DNA of 64,000 nt from Peterkaempfera bronchialis. GTDB lineage: Bacteria; Actinomycetota; Actinomycetes; Streptomycetales; Streptomycetaceae. The position numbers and the translations under genes were made by a program. This document shows, one piece after another, positions 27,049 through 35,286 of the stretch. Position 1 is the stretch's first letter. Each line of letters opens with the position of its first letter. The notes under the pieces were generated by a model. It saw only the letters and a list, made by a program, of their open reading frames with translations. It searched no databases and had not been told where the DNA came from. The stretch covers positions 3,038,001 to 3,102,000 of the forward strand of contig NZ_CP031264.1 in assembly GCF_003258605.2 (NCBI RefSeq). Reading direction: 5' to 3'.

Positions 27049-27948
27049 TCACCGACCGCCGTTGCCGGCCTTCAACCGCACCACGTCGGACGCGGGAGGC
27101 TCGGCCGCCTCCACCGGGCTGCCGAAGTCCGACAGCGAGGTGGTGGAGACCACCACCACCTGGTCCTTCTTGTCGGTCGACCCCGGCACCGAGGCAAAGG
27201 TGAAGACCTCCACCACCTTGTGCAGCCGCCCCTGCTCGTCCAGCCACACGTCGTACGGGACCTGCTTGACCGTGAACGTCCCGGCCGCCATCCGCAGCCC
27301 GTCGGCCCCCGGGCCACCGGTGGCGTCGGCGGCCTTCGCCAGGTCCAGGGTGCCCCGGTAGTGCTTGAGGGCAGCACCGTCGACCGTCTCGGTACCGACC
27401 AGCTTCGCGGCCTGGGCGCCGCGCAGCGCACCGGCCGCAGTGGCCGGGTCGGTGGTGCCGCTGCTCACCAGGTTGCCGTCGGGGAGCTGCTTGACCTCCA
27501 GCTTGACCCACTTGCCGGCGGGCACCTTGGCTCCGCTGTTCTGGAGGTAGACGATGCCGGGCAGCACCACCTCGGTCATCCTGCCCTTGGTCGCCGCACC
27601 CGGCGGCAGCAGCACGGAGACGGTGCCGATGCGCTTGGCGTAGTCATAGACGCCGGTGCCGTGGAACTCCGCCTTCTTCCCCGGCGACGAGGTCACCACC
27701 TGGGTGACGGTGCGGGCGGATCCGGTGCGGCCGGTGATGTCGGCGGCGCTGCGGACGGCCGTGAGCGGGTCGTCGGCCAGCCGGTCCGCGGAGACCGGCG
27801 TCGACTGCCGTGCGTCCCCGCCGTCACCGCTGCCGACGCCGGTGCAGCCGGCCGTGGCAGCCAGCGCGGCGAGCAGGGCGGCGGTCGCCCCTGCGGAACC
27901 GATCGTGCGGCGCACCCGGATGGTGGTGCCGCGTACCCGACGCTTCAT
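27049..27948 (-). CDS. Lipoprotein, LppX/LprG-like fold
   Basis: A 299-residue secreted lipoprotein. The basic start MKRRVRGTTIRVRRTIGSAG leads to a hydrophobic stretch and lipobox ATAGC (Cys about residue 35). The mature part has a beta-rich pattern, with FHGTGVYDYAKRIGTVSVLL, GKWVKLEVKQL and VKQVPYDVWLDEQGRLHKVV, as in LppX/LprAFG and other LolA-like lipid-binding lipoproteins common in actinobacteria. These carry lipids or sit in the envelope; the cargo is not predictable. The start at 27948 lacks a strong ribosome-binding site, but lies directly before the signal sequence. Confidence 0.8.
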   Translation of the reverse strand: MKRRVRGTTIRVRRTIGSAGATAALLAALAATAGCTGVGSGDGGDARQSTPVSADRLADDPLTAVRSAADITGRTGSARTVTQVVTSSPGKKAEFHGTGVYDYAKRIGTVSVLLPPGAATKGRMTEVVLPGIVYLQNSGAKVPAGKWVKLEVKQLPDGNLVSSGTTDPATAAGALRGAQAAKLVGTETVDGAALKHYRGTLDLAKAADATGGPGADGLRMAAGTFTVKQVPYDVWLDEQGRLHKVVEVFTFASVPGSTDKKDQVVVVSTTSLSDFGSPVEAAEPPASDVVRLKAGNGGR

Positions 27949-28147
27949 CAGCTCTGAGCCCCCTAAGGTCCTGGTGTCCGGTCGACCGCGAGGGCGTACG
28001 CCTGCGGCCGTCTCCGGTACGGCTGCCGTTCCCCGTGGCGAGGCCCGCCCGTGTGTACGGGGAGTCCCCTCCCGCATAACGAGACGGCCGGGCCCCGGTT
28101 ACGACCCGATGGCCGTGCGCCGTCCGTCCGGCGTTAACGTGAGGCGC

Positions 28148-28447
28148 GTGTCCAGCGAGAAGCACCCCCGGCCGAACGCCGGACCGGCTGCCACCGGCTG
28201 CCCCGACCTCCCCCCTACCGCCCGGAGGACCACCCTGCCCCCGGAGCCCCCGGAGCCCCCGGAGCCTTCAGCGCCCCCAGCGCCCCCGTCGGGCGGCGAC
28301 CGCCCCGTACCCGGACCGCTGCACCAGGTGGAGGTCAGCGAGAACGGCTCCTTCTGCACCGCCCGCTGCACCTGCGGCTGGTTCGCCCCCGCCCGCCGGT
28401 CCCGCGACCGGGCCCGGCGGGACGCGACCGAGCACACGGCGGCCTGA
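28148..28447 (+). CDS. Small Pro-rich protein with Cys motif
   Basis: A protein of up to 99 residues from GTG 28148. The N-terminal half is a Pro/Glu-rich tract (PPEPPEPPEPSAPPAPPSGG); the second half, LHQVEVSENGSFCTARCTCG followed by WFAPARRSRDRARRDATEH, has three Cys within six residues and reads as a genuine conserved domain seen in several streptomycete small proteins. No function known. The start is uncertain because the Pro-rich part may not be translated; an in-frame start closer to the Cys motif was not found. Confidence 0.55.
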   Translation: MSSEKHPRPNAGPAATGCPDLPPTARRTTLPPEPPEPPEPSAPPAPPSGGDRPVPGPLHQVEVSENGSFCTARCTCGWFAPARRSRDRARRDATEHTAA

Positions 28448-28595
28448 CCCCGCCCTTCCGTCCCTCCGACAACCGTTCGGGCCCGGACGGCGTCCTCCAC
28501 TCCGCAGAGGGTGCGCCGCGTGCACCGCCCGACCGGGGCGGACCGCCCACCAGGCGGGCCGCGCGTCGGCGCACAGCACAAAGAGGTGACCGGAG

Positions 28596-30284
28596 ATGGC
28601 CGAGCCGCAGACCCCCGCAACCCCGCCCACCGAACCCACCCCGCCCGGGCGGCCCCCCGGGACCGGCCGCCGCAGCCTGCTGCTGGCCGGGACCGGCGCC
28701 GCCGCCACCGCCTGGCTGACCGCCTGCGGTACGGCCTCCGGCCACCGGGCCGTGGCGACCGGCACCGGCCCCGGCACCCTCACGCCGCACACCCCCACGC
28801 CGAACTCCGCGGCACCCAGCGCCCCGGCTCGTACCACCCCGGCCGCGCCCGCCACCGCCCGCCCCGGCGACTGGGCGGCCCTCGCCCGCGACCTGGACGG
28901 CACCCTGATCCGCCCCGGGGACAGCCGCTACGCCGTGGCCCGGCAGAGCTTCCAGCCCCGCTTCGACACCAGCCACCCGTCCGGCGTCGCCTATGTGGCG
29001 GGCCCGCAGGACATCGCCACCTGCCTGGCCTTCGCCCGCCGCCACCAGGTGCCGGTCGCGGTCCGCAGCGGCGGCCACTCCTACGCCGGCTGGTCCACCA
29101 CCAGCGGCCTGCTGATCGACGTGGGCCGGCTCTCCACCGTCACCCCGTCCCAGGGCGCCGCCGCCGTCGGCTCCGGCGCCCGCCTGGTGGACGTCTACGC
29201 GGGCCTGGCCTCGCGCGGCGCCACCGTCCCCGCCGGCTCCTGCCCCAGCGTCGGGGTCGCCGGACTGACCCTGGGCGGCGGCGTCGGGGTCACCGGCCGC
29301 GCCTACGGGCTGACCTCCGACAACCTCACCGCCGCCCAGATCGTCACCGCCGACGGCCGGATACGCACCGTCGACGCCACGCACGACCCCGACCTCTTCT
29401 GGGCGCTGCGCGGCGGAGGCGGCGGCAACTTCGGGGTGGTCACCCGCTTCGACTTCCGCACCCACCCGGCACCGGCCTGCTCCTACGCCTTTCTGTCCTG
29501 GCCGTGGCGGCAGGCGGCCGCCGTACTCCGGGCCTGGCAGTCCTGGGCCCCGGCGGCGCCCGACCCGTACTGGTCGAGCCTGCACCTCACGGCCGACTAC
29601 CGAGGACCGCAGCAGGTCGAAGTGACCGTCGTCAACCTGGGACCGGCCTCCTCTCTCCAGAACCAGATCGACCGGCTCGCGGCCTCGGCCGGCGCCTCGC
29701 CCTCCTCCGCCGTGGTGCGCAGCCGCAGCTATCCGGACACCATGCTGGCGATGGCGGGCAGCCTGGGCTGGACCGTCGCGCAGTGCCACCTGCCCGGCGA
29801 CCTGCCCGGCCGGCGGCCCGCCGGCCGGGTCGTCCGCGCGTCCTACGGGGCGCGCTCCGACTTCTACACCCGCCGGCTGCCGGACGCCGGCATCGGCACC
29901 CTGCTGGCCGCCGTGGAGCGCTACGCCCGTACGGTCCCGGCCGGGGGCAGCGCGGCGGTGGCGCTGGACGCGCTGGGCGGGGCGGTCAACCGGGTCCGGC
30001 CGCAGGACACCGCCTTTGTGCACCGCGACGGGCTCTTCCTGGCCCAGTACATCGCCAACTGGCCGGCGGACGCCTCGGTGCCCCGGCACCAGGCATGGCT
30101 GGACGGCCTCTGGCAGTCCCTGCGCCCATATGCGAGCGGCCAGGCGTACCAGAACTACCCCGACCCGCAGCTGTCCGGCTGGCAGCAGTCCTACTACGGG
30201 GCCAACCTGCCCCGGCTGCGACGGGTCAAGGCGGCCTATGACCCGGAGCGGCTCTTCACCTTCCCGCAGGCGATCCCGAACTGA
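28596..30284 (+). CDS. Secreted FAD-linked oxidoreductase (BBE family)
   Basis: A 562-residue protein with an N-terminal export signal (GRRSLLLAGTGAAATAWLTA, then Cys), which looks both Tat-like (twin Arg) and lipobox-like (LTAC). The FAD-binding PCMH domain (about 120-290) has VAVRSGGHSYAGWST with the His that commonly carries covalent FAD, and VAGLTLGGGVGVTGRAYGLT. The berberine-bridge C-terminal segment is YQNYPDPQLSGWQQSYYGAN. Members oxidise sugars, oligosaccharides or natural-product intermediates with oxygen. It is a single gene with no clear biosynthetic neighbours, so sugar oxidation outside the cell is the simplest guess. ATG 28596 has GGAG 9 bases upstream. Confidence 0.9.
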   Translation: MAEPQTPATPPTEPTPPGRPPGTGRRSLLLAGTGAAATAWLTACGTASGHRAVATGTGPGTLTPHTPTPNSAAPSAPARTTPAAPATARPGDWAALARDLDGTLIRPGDSRYAVARQSFQPRFDTSHPSGVAYVAGPQDIATCLAFARRHQVPVAVRSGGHSYAGWSTTSGLLIDVGRLSTVTPSQGAAAVGSGARLVDVYAGLASRGATVPAGSCPSVGVAGLTLGGGVGVTGRAYGLTSDNLTAAQIVTADGRIRTVDATHDPDLFWALRGGGGGNFGVVTRFDFRTHPAPACSYAFLSWPWRQAAAVLRAWQSWAPAAPDPYWSSLHLTADYRGPQQVEVTVVNLGPASSLQNQIDRLAASAGASPSSAVVRSRSYPDTMLAMAGSLGWTVAQCHLPGDLPGRRPAGRVVRASYGARSDFYTRRLPDAGIGTLLAAVERYARTVPAGGSAAVALDALGGAVNRVRPQDTAFVHRDGLFLAQYIANWPADASVPRHQAWLDGLWQSLRPYASGQAYQNYPDPQLSGWQQSYYGANLPRLRRVKAAYDPERLFTFPQAIPN

Positions 30285-30312
30285 GGCGGCACTCCCCCGG
30301 GGCCGGGCATGC

Positions 30313-30347
30313 GCGACGGGCGCCCGCCGTCGGCGGGCGCCCGTCGC
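30313..30347. terminator. Strong convergent terminator
   Basis: A perfect 16-bp stem, GCGACGGGCGCCCGCC (30313-30328) and GGCGGGCGCCCGTCGC (30332-30347), with a 3-base loop. It lies between the converging FAD-oxidoreductase and PAP2 genes. Confidence 0.85.
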
Positions 30348-30396
30348 TTGCTCGGTCTGCGGGGGTCTGCGCGATCCGGGGAGTCTGCGGGGTCTC

Positions 30397-31089
30397 TCAG
30401 GCCGCGATGCCGGACCCCGGGTGCCCCGTGCCGCTGCCGCTGTCGTACGGGGCCTGCGCGGCCCCGTCCCGGCGGCCCCGGGCGGCCACCAGCGGGGCGG
30501 CCGCGGTGCGCGCCAGGGAACGGCAGAGCGGCACCAGGACGGCCGTGGCCGGCGGGGCCAGCAGCAGGACCACGGCGGTGCCCAGGGCGTAGCCGCCGAG
30601 CACATCGGTGGGGTAGTGCACGCCCATGTAGACGCGGCAGAAGCCCTGGAGGAGCGCGAACAGCACGGCCAGCACGCCGAGCCGCCGCTCGGCCAGCAGC
30701 AGTGCCACCGCGATGGCCATGGTGAGGGTGGCATGGTCGCTGGCGAAGGAGAAGTCGTCCTTGCCGCTGGCCAGGACGTCCAGCCCGGTGTGTTCCACAA
30801 AGGGGCGCGGTCTCGCCACCAGGGCCCGGATCGGGATGTTGAGGATCGCCGCGACGGCGGCGGCCAGCGGCGCCCAGGCCACTGCGGCCACGGCGACGGG
30901 CGCGTCCGGCTGGCGGCGGGCGCGCAGCCAGGCCGTGAGGCAGAGCAGTCCGAGGCCGAGCAGGATGCCGTACTCGCCGATCCAGGAGACGGCGCCGTCC
31001 ACCCAGCTCGGGGCGTCCTTGGCCAGGCCGTTGACGTCATAGAGCAGGCTGAGGTCGGGGTTGGAGCCGTCAGCCGGCAGCGTGAGCAC
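30397..31089 (-). CDS. PAP2 family phosphatase, membrane-bound
   Basis: A 230-residue polytopic protein. GTG 31089 has AGGAGG 6 bases upstream; longer frames lack one. The three PAP2 motifs are present: RALVARPRPF, SFASDHATLT (SDH in place of PSGH) and RVYMGVHYPTDVLGG with the catalytic His and Asp. Five to six membrane segments. It would dephosphorylate lipid phosphates such as undecaprenyl pyrophosphate or phosphatidic acid on the outer face of the membrane. The neighbouring gene on the same strand encodes a cell-wall hydrolase. Confidence 0.88.
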   Translation of the reverse strand: MLTLPADGSNPDLSLLYDVNGLAKDAPSWVDGAVSWIGEYGILLGLGLLCLTAWLRARRQPDAPVAVAAVAWAPLAAAVAAILNIPIRALVARPRPFVEHTGLDVLASGKDDFSFASDHATLTMAIAVALLLAERRLGVLAVLFALLQGFCRVYMGVHYPTDVLGGYALGTAVVLLLAPPATAVLVPLCRSLARTAAAPLVAARGRRDGAAQAPYDSGSGTGHPGSGIAA

Positions 31090-31293
31090 GCCGCACCTCC
31101 TGTTCCGCCTGCCGACCGCTGTTCGGCCGGGCCGTGGCGCATGGTCGTCCCGCGTCGTCGCGGCGAGGGCCGTCGCGGCGGGTCCGGGAGACACAACGCC
31201 GCAAGGAAGGCACAGCGTTCCACGTCAGAGCGGTGTTATGGAAACTTGACTGGTCGCTCACGGCTCCCTTACACGGGAGTGCCTGAAGCGCGG

Positions 31294-32349
31294 TCAGCTC
31301 GCCCCGGAGGGGTCGGCCGCGATGCCCGCGCCATTGGCGATGGTGCCGTCGCTGCCGCGTGCGGGGAGGGCCGCTGCGCCGTCGGAGGTGACCCGGGTGG
31401 CGCCGATGTAGTCCGGGGCGTCGATTCTGTCGTAGCGGATCACGGCCCCGGTGTGCGGGGCGTTGATCATATAGCCGCCGCCGACATAGATCCCGACGTG
31501 GTGGATGGTGCGCGGATCGTTGAGGTCGTGGGCGAAGAACACCAGGTCACCGGGGCGCAGCTGGTCACGCGAGGGGTGCTCGCCGGCGTACCACTGGTCG
31601 TTGGCGACCCGGGGCAGCGTGATGCCGACGGTGGCGTACGCGGCCCGGGTGAGCCCGGAGCAGTCGAAGCGGCCGCCCTGCGAGGGCAGTCCCTCGCCGC
31701 CCCAGAAGTAGGGGGTGCCCAGCTTGGTCTGGGCGAAGTAGATGGCGCCGGATGCCTGGGCCGAGTAGGCGACCGGGCTGGTGGCGGCGGTGAAGCTGAT
31801 GGACAGCGAGCGGATCCGCTTCACATAGCCCTGGGTCTCGGCGTACGGCGGCACCCCGCCGTACTGGATGACCCGGTAGGGCCCGGCGTTGTAGGCGGCG
31901 AGCATATTGGCGACCTTGTCGCCGGGGACGTTGCGGGTGTCGCGGGCCAGGGAGCAGTCGTAGGAGGCGGCGGAGGGGATGGCGTCGGCCGGGTCCCAGA
32001 TGTCCTTGCGGCCGTCGCCGTTGCCGTCCACGCCGTGGCTCTCCCAGGTCGGCTGGATGAACTGGGCGATGCCGTAGGCGTGGGCGGGGGAGACCGCAGT
32101 GGGGTTGAAGCCGCTCTCCTGGTAGAGCTGGGCGGCCAGCAGCGGCGGGCTGAGCTCGGGGCAGAGGGTGCCCCACTTCTGGATCAGCCCCTGGTAGGCG
32201 GCGGGCACGGTCCCGGGGGCCAGCGCCGGGACGCCGCCGGCGACCGCAGGCCCGGCTGCGACGTAGGTACCGACCGCGATCAGTCCCAGGAAGGAGAGCC
32301 CGACCGCCCCGGCCGCCCCGGCCACGGCCAAGGACCTGCGGAGTACCAT
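31294..32349 (-). CDS. Bifunctional cell-wall hydrolase: lytic transglycosylase + NlpC/P60
   Basis: A 351-residue exported protein. After a signal or anchor helix (AVAGAAGAVGLSFLGLIAVG, about 8-30) comes a lysozyme-like transglycosylase domain (AQLYQESGFNPTAVSPAHAY, GIAQFIQPTWESHG, AAYNAGPYRV) and then an NlpC/P60 peptidase with Cys in FDCSGLTRAAY, His in IHHVGIYVGG and a polar third residue. Such two-domain hydrolases are the VirB1-like component of Gram-positive conjugation systems (compare Orf14 of Tn916). It is divergent from the type IV-secretion-like operon starting at 32630 and shares its 280-base control region. ATG 32349 has GGGGG 6 bases upstream. Confidence 0.9.
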   Translation of the reverse strand: MVLRRSLAVAGAAGAVGLSFLGLIAVGTYVAAGPAVAGGVPALAPGTVPAAYQGLIQKWGTLCPELSPPLLAAQLYQESGFNPTAVSPAHAYGIAQFIQPTWESHGVDGNGDGRKDIWDPADAIPSAASYDCSLARDTRNVPGDKVANMLAAYNAGPYRVIQYGGVPPYAETQGYVKRIRSLSISFTAATSPVAYSAQASGAIYFAQTKLGTPYFWGGEGLPSQGGRFDCSGLTRAAYATVGITLPRVANDQWYAGEHPSRDQLRPGDLVFFAHDLNDPRTIHHVGIYVGGGYMINAPHTGAVIRYDRIDAPDYIGATRVTSDGAAALPARGSDGTIANGAGIAADPSGAS

Positions 32350-32605
32350 CACATGCCCCCTGCACATGCCGGGCCGACGGACTGACGCCACCACACAGTG
32401 TGGGGCAGGGCGTTGCTCTGAGCAATCGTCAGAGGTACAAGGAGTGAGCGGTATCCTCTGTCAGGGGGGCACTGCCCACCCGGCCCATCCTGGCCGATGT
32501 GGCCCCCACCGCACGACGGATCCTTGAGAAGTAGCCAAGTCGACATCAAATCTGGCCAAGAATAGTCCCCGACCCTTCGCCCGAGCCCGGTGCGGGGCCT
32601 TGAAT

Positions 32606-32617
32606 GCCTGATCAGGC
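32606..32617. promoter_or_regulatory. 12-bp perfect palindrome before the cmd-like operon
   Basis: GCCTGATCAGGC lies 13 bases before the first ATG of the operon, overlapping the place where a transcript leader or ribosome-binding site would be. A second dyad, CAGAGG...CCTCTG, occurs at about 32431-32460 nearer the divergent hydrolase gene. Both could be operators; no binding factor is known. Confidence 0.35.
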
Positions 32618-32629
32618 GGTGAGAAACAC

Positions 32630-32965
32630 ATGACGTCCGACACTCTGAACTACCTGAGCGCGGAGCCCGACAAGGGCAAGAGCATCGACACCATCATCGG
32701 CGGCATCGCGCCCGACTGGGGACCGTTCGCCAGTCTCGGCTCGGAGGCGCGAGTCATGGTCGAGGTGGTGATGGCGGCCTGCCTCCTGGGCTGCCTGGCC
32801 ATCGCGATCTGGGGGGCTGCCAAGCAGCGCATCGGGGCCACGGCCATGCGCGACACCTTCAGCGCCGAACAGGGGAAAGGGCTGATCATCGCCGGGCTCA
32901 CCGGCGTGTTCATCATCGGTTCGCTGGGCACCCTGTTCACCATTGTGTATGGGATGGCCATCTGA
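32630..32965 (+). CDS. Small two-helix membrane protein (VirB2/TrbC-like topology)
   Basis: A 111-residue protein. A polar N-terminus (SAEPDKGKSIDTIIGGIAPD) precedes two hydrophobic helices, about residues 42-64 (MVEVVMAACLLGCLAIAIWG) and 85-110 (GLIIAGLTGVFIIGSLGTLF), joined by a short basic loop. This is the topology of mature VirB2/TrbC pilin-like subunits, although the sequence itself does not prove it. It is the first gene of an operon whose later products resemble type IV secretion parts. From memory it corresponds to one gene of the S. coelicolor cmdABCDEF cluster (SCO4126-4131). Confidence 0.8.
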   Translation: MTSDTLNYLSAEPDKGKSIDTIIGGIAPDWGPFASLGSEARVMVEVVMAACLLGCLAIAIWGAAKQRIGATAMRDTFSAEQGKGLIIAGLTGVFIIGSLGTLFTIVYGMAI

Positions 32966-33179
32966 CGATCCTATTAGTCATCCCGCAGCGGAGTCCCGGT
33001 CACCGGACCCGGGGCAGCGGACGGTCCGCCCTCCCACGGCGCACGCCTTCCGCCCGCTGTGCACCAGCCGCCGGTCTTATGCCCCTTGCAGCAGCCGTCC
33101 CCCGTCCGTCACCGTTGCCACCGTCTCCCCCGGGCCCGCCCGCCGGGGTTGCTCCTTCCTTCGTCCCAGGAGGGCCGCC

Positions 33180-33995
33180 GTGTCGTTGTCCGACGACCAG
33201 CCGCACACCCGTACGCGGCTCCCGGTCGGCGACCTGCCGCCTCCGCAGCCGGGCCGGCAGCCCCGGCCGCTGCGCACCCTGCTGACCGTGATGGGGATCC
33301 TGGTGCTGCTCGTGGTGGCGATCTCCTTCGCCAACCGCGACAAGCCCGACCCCCACCGTGGCAGCGGCACCGCCGCCGCCGACGGCAGCGGCGGCGGCGG
33401 CAAGGCCGCGCCCACCGCCGCCACCGGGCAGCGCCCGGTCGACACCACCAGCAACGGCATCCCCGCCGGCTTCCCGCACACCGACCAGGGCGCCCAGTCC
33501 GCGGCGGCCAACTACGCCGTCGCCCTCGGCTCGGCCGGGATGTTCGACGCCGACACCCGGCACTCGGTGATCGACACCCTCGCCGACCCGGCCGCCGCCG
33601 ACGCCCTGCGCAACCGCCTCGACAGCGCCTTCGCCCAGGGCGCCGCCGCCAAGTACGGCCTCGGGGAGCACGGCACCGCCCCGGCCGGCCTCACCTTCAT
33701 CAGCCGCACCATCCCGGTCGGCACCAAGGTGGAGCAGTACGGCGACGCCGCCGCCCGGGTCGCGGTCTGGAGCAGCGGCCTGATCGGCCTGGCCGGCCAG
33801 GGCTCCACCCAGCCGGTCGCCGAGAACTGGTTCACCCTCACCCTCAGCCTGCGCTGGGTCGGCAACGACTGGAAGGTCGTCGACTTCCACCAGCAGCCCG
33901 GCCCCGCCCCGGTCAACGGCGACCAGCAGGCGGCCAACGCCGACGAGATCAAGTCCGCGGCCGAGCAGTACGGAGGGTTCCGCTATGCCCGCTAG
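33180..33995 (+). CDS. Single-pass membrane protein, TcpC/VirB8-like
   Basis: A 271-residue protein starting at GTG 33180 with AGGAGGG 7 bases upstream. It has a Pro-rich cytoplasmic head, one membrane helix (about 38-56, LLTVMGILVLLVVAISFANR), a Gly/Ala-rich spacer and an extracellular domain of about 180 residues. The domain ends in WFTLTLSLRWVGNDWKVVDF, a pattern seen in NTF2-like VirB8/TcpC domains that assemble the periplasmic or wall-side scaffold of type IV secretion. The last 11 bases overlap the next gene, indicating coupling. The VirB8-like call is structural inference; profile search would decide it. Confidence 0.78.
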   Translation: MSLSDDQPHTRTRLPVGDLPPPQPGRQPRPLRTLLTVMGILVLLVVAISFANRDKPDPHRGSGTAAADGSGGGGKAAPTAATGQRPVDTTSNGIPAGFPHTDQGAQSAAANYAVALGSAGMFDADTRHSVIDTLADPAAADALRNRLDSAFAQGAAAKYGLGEHGTAPAGLTFISRTIPVGTKVEQYGDAAARVAVWSSGLIGLAGQGSTQPVAENWFTLTLSLRWVGNDWKVVDFHQQPGPAPVNGDQQAANADEIKSAAEQYGGFRYAR

Positions 33996-35280
33996 CCCCC
34001 TACTCCGCCGTGCAGGCTCCCTGGGCACCGCACTGGCCGCGATGCAGTTCACCGCGCTGATGGCCGCCCATAGCGTCCTGGCCGCGCCCAGCCCCACACC
34101 GACGCCCACATCGGTGCCCACGCCCGCACCGACCTGCGTGACGCTGCCAGGACCGGGGAGCAGCCACTGCGGCAGCGGCAGCGGGGTGCCCGGCAGCGGC
34201 ACGCTCGACACGGTCACCGACCCCCTCGGCTCCCTCGCCAAGGGCTGCGCCGAAGCCGCCGCCTGGGTGATCCGCCGCCTCTCCACCGCGATCGACAGCA
34301 CCACCGAGGTCGACTTCACCAACGGGGCCTTCCTCCGCCAGTACGCCGTGGTCTTCGCCGCCTCCACCATCCTCACCATGGTCCTGTGGCTGCTGGCCGT
34401 GGCCAAGCGGGCGGTCCGTGGCGCCCCGCTCCAGCAGGCGTTCTCCGAGGCCGTCGGCTACCTCTGGCTGACCGTGCTCGCCTCCGCCTTCACCCCGCTG
34501 ATCCTGTACACCGTGGTCACCGCCACCGACGGCATCACCAAGGCCATCGCCCTGGGCACCAAGTCCGACACCGGCACCTATCTCGGCGGCTTCGCCGACA
34601 CCCTGGAGAAGGGCGACCTCGGCGGCGGCCCGCTGATCCTGATCATCGTCTCGCTGGTCGCGGTCCTGGCCGCCGCCGTCCTCTGGCTGGAGCTGCTGAT
34701 CCGCGCGGCCATGCTCTACGTGGGCGCGCTGCTCGGCACCGCCGTCTACGCGGGCCTGGTGGACAAGCAGCTCTGGAAGCATGTCCGCCGCTGGGCCGGG
34801 CTGATGATCGCCGTCGACCTGGCCAAGCCGGTGATCGTGATCGTCCTGGGCCTGGCCGGGGCCATCGCCTCCGACGCCGGCGCCACCGACTCCTTCGCCA
34901 GGGTCCTCTCCGGCCTGGCCATCCTCTTCCTCTCCATCTTCGCCAGCACCGCCATCTACCGCTTTGTGCCCGGCTTCGGCGACGACATGATCGCCATGCG
35001 CCGCGCCCGCGCCGGAGCGGTCTCGGCCGGCCAGGCCGTGGTCAACGGACCCGCCAACTTCGTCAAGCAGGGCATCTCCACCCACGGTTCGCGCGGCGGC
35101 GGCGACTCCGGCCCGGGCCGGGCCTCCGGCGGCTCCTCGTCCGGGTCCGGCGGCTCGGTCGGTCCCGGCATCGCCGCCCACTCCACCCGCAGCACCGGTT
35201 CCGCCGCCGCACCCCCGGCCCAGTCGGCCTCACCCGCCTCCTCCGCCCACCACAACAGCCCGACTTCGAAGGGGGTGTGA
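33985..35280 (+). CDS. Polytopic membrane protein, VirB6/TrbL-like
   Basis: A 431-residue protein. After an N-terminal hydrophobic segment and a Pro/Thr/Ser-rich external stretch come six membrane helices (for instance YAVVFAASTILTMVLWLLAV, LGGGPLILIIVSLVAVLAAA, PVIVIVLGLAGAIASDAG, ILFLSIFASTAIYRFVPGF), with an amphipathic region LLIRAAMLYVGALLGTAVYA typical of TrbL/VirB6. The tail is a Ser/Gly-rich disordered region. VirB6-like proteins form the inner-membrane channel of type IV secretion. Overlaps the gene before it and is 6 bases from the next, so it is part of a tight operon. Confidence 0.8.
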   Translation: MPASPLLRRAGSLGTALAAMQFTALMAAHSVLAAPSPTPTPTSVPTPAPTCVTLPGPGSSHCGSGSGVPGSGTLDTVTDPLGSLAKGCAEAAAWVIRRLSTAIDSTTEVDFTNGAFLRQYAVVFAASTILTMVLWLLAVAKRAVRGAPLQQAFSEAVGYLWLTVLASAFTPLILYTVVTATDGITKAIALGTKSDTGTYLGGFADTLEKGDLGGGPLILIIVSLVAVLAAAVLWLELLIRAAMLYVGALLGTAVYAGLVDKQLWKHVRRWAGLMIAVDLAKPVIVIVLGLAGAIASDAGATDSFARVLSGLAILFLSIFASTAIYRFVPGFGDDMIAMRRARAGAVSAGQAVVNGPANFVKQGISTHGSRGGGDSGPGRASGGSSSGSGGSVGPGIAAHSTRSTGSAAAPPAQSASPASSAHHNSPTSKGV

Positions 35281-35286
35281 CGGCCG

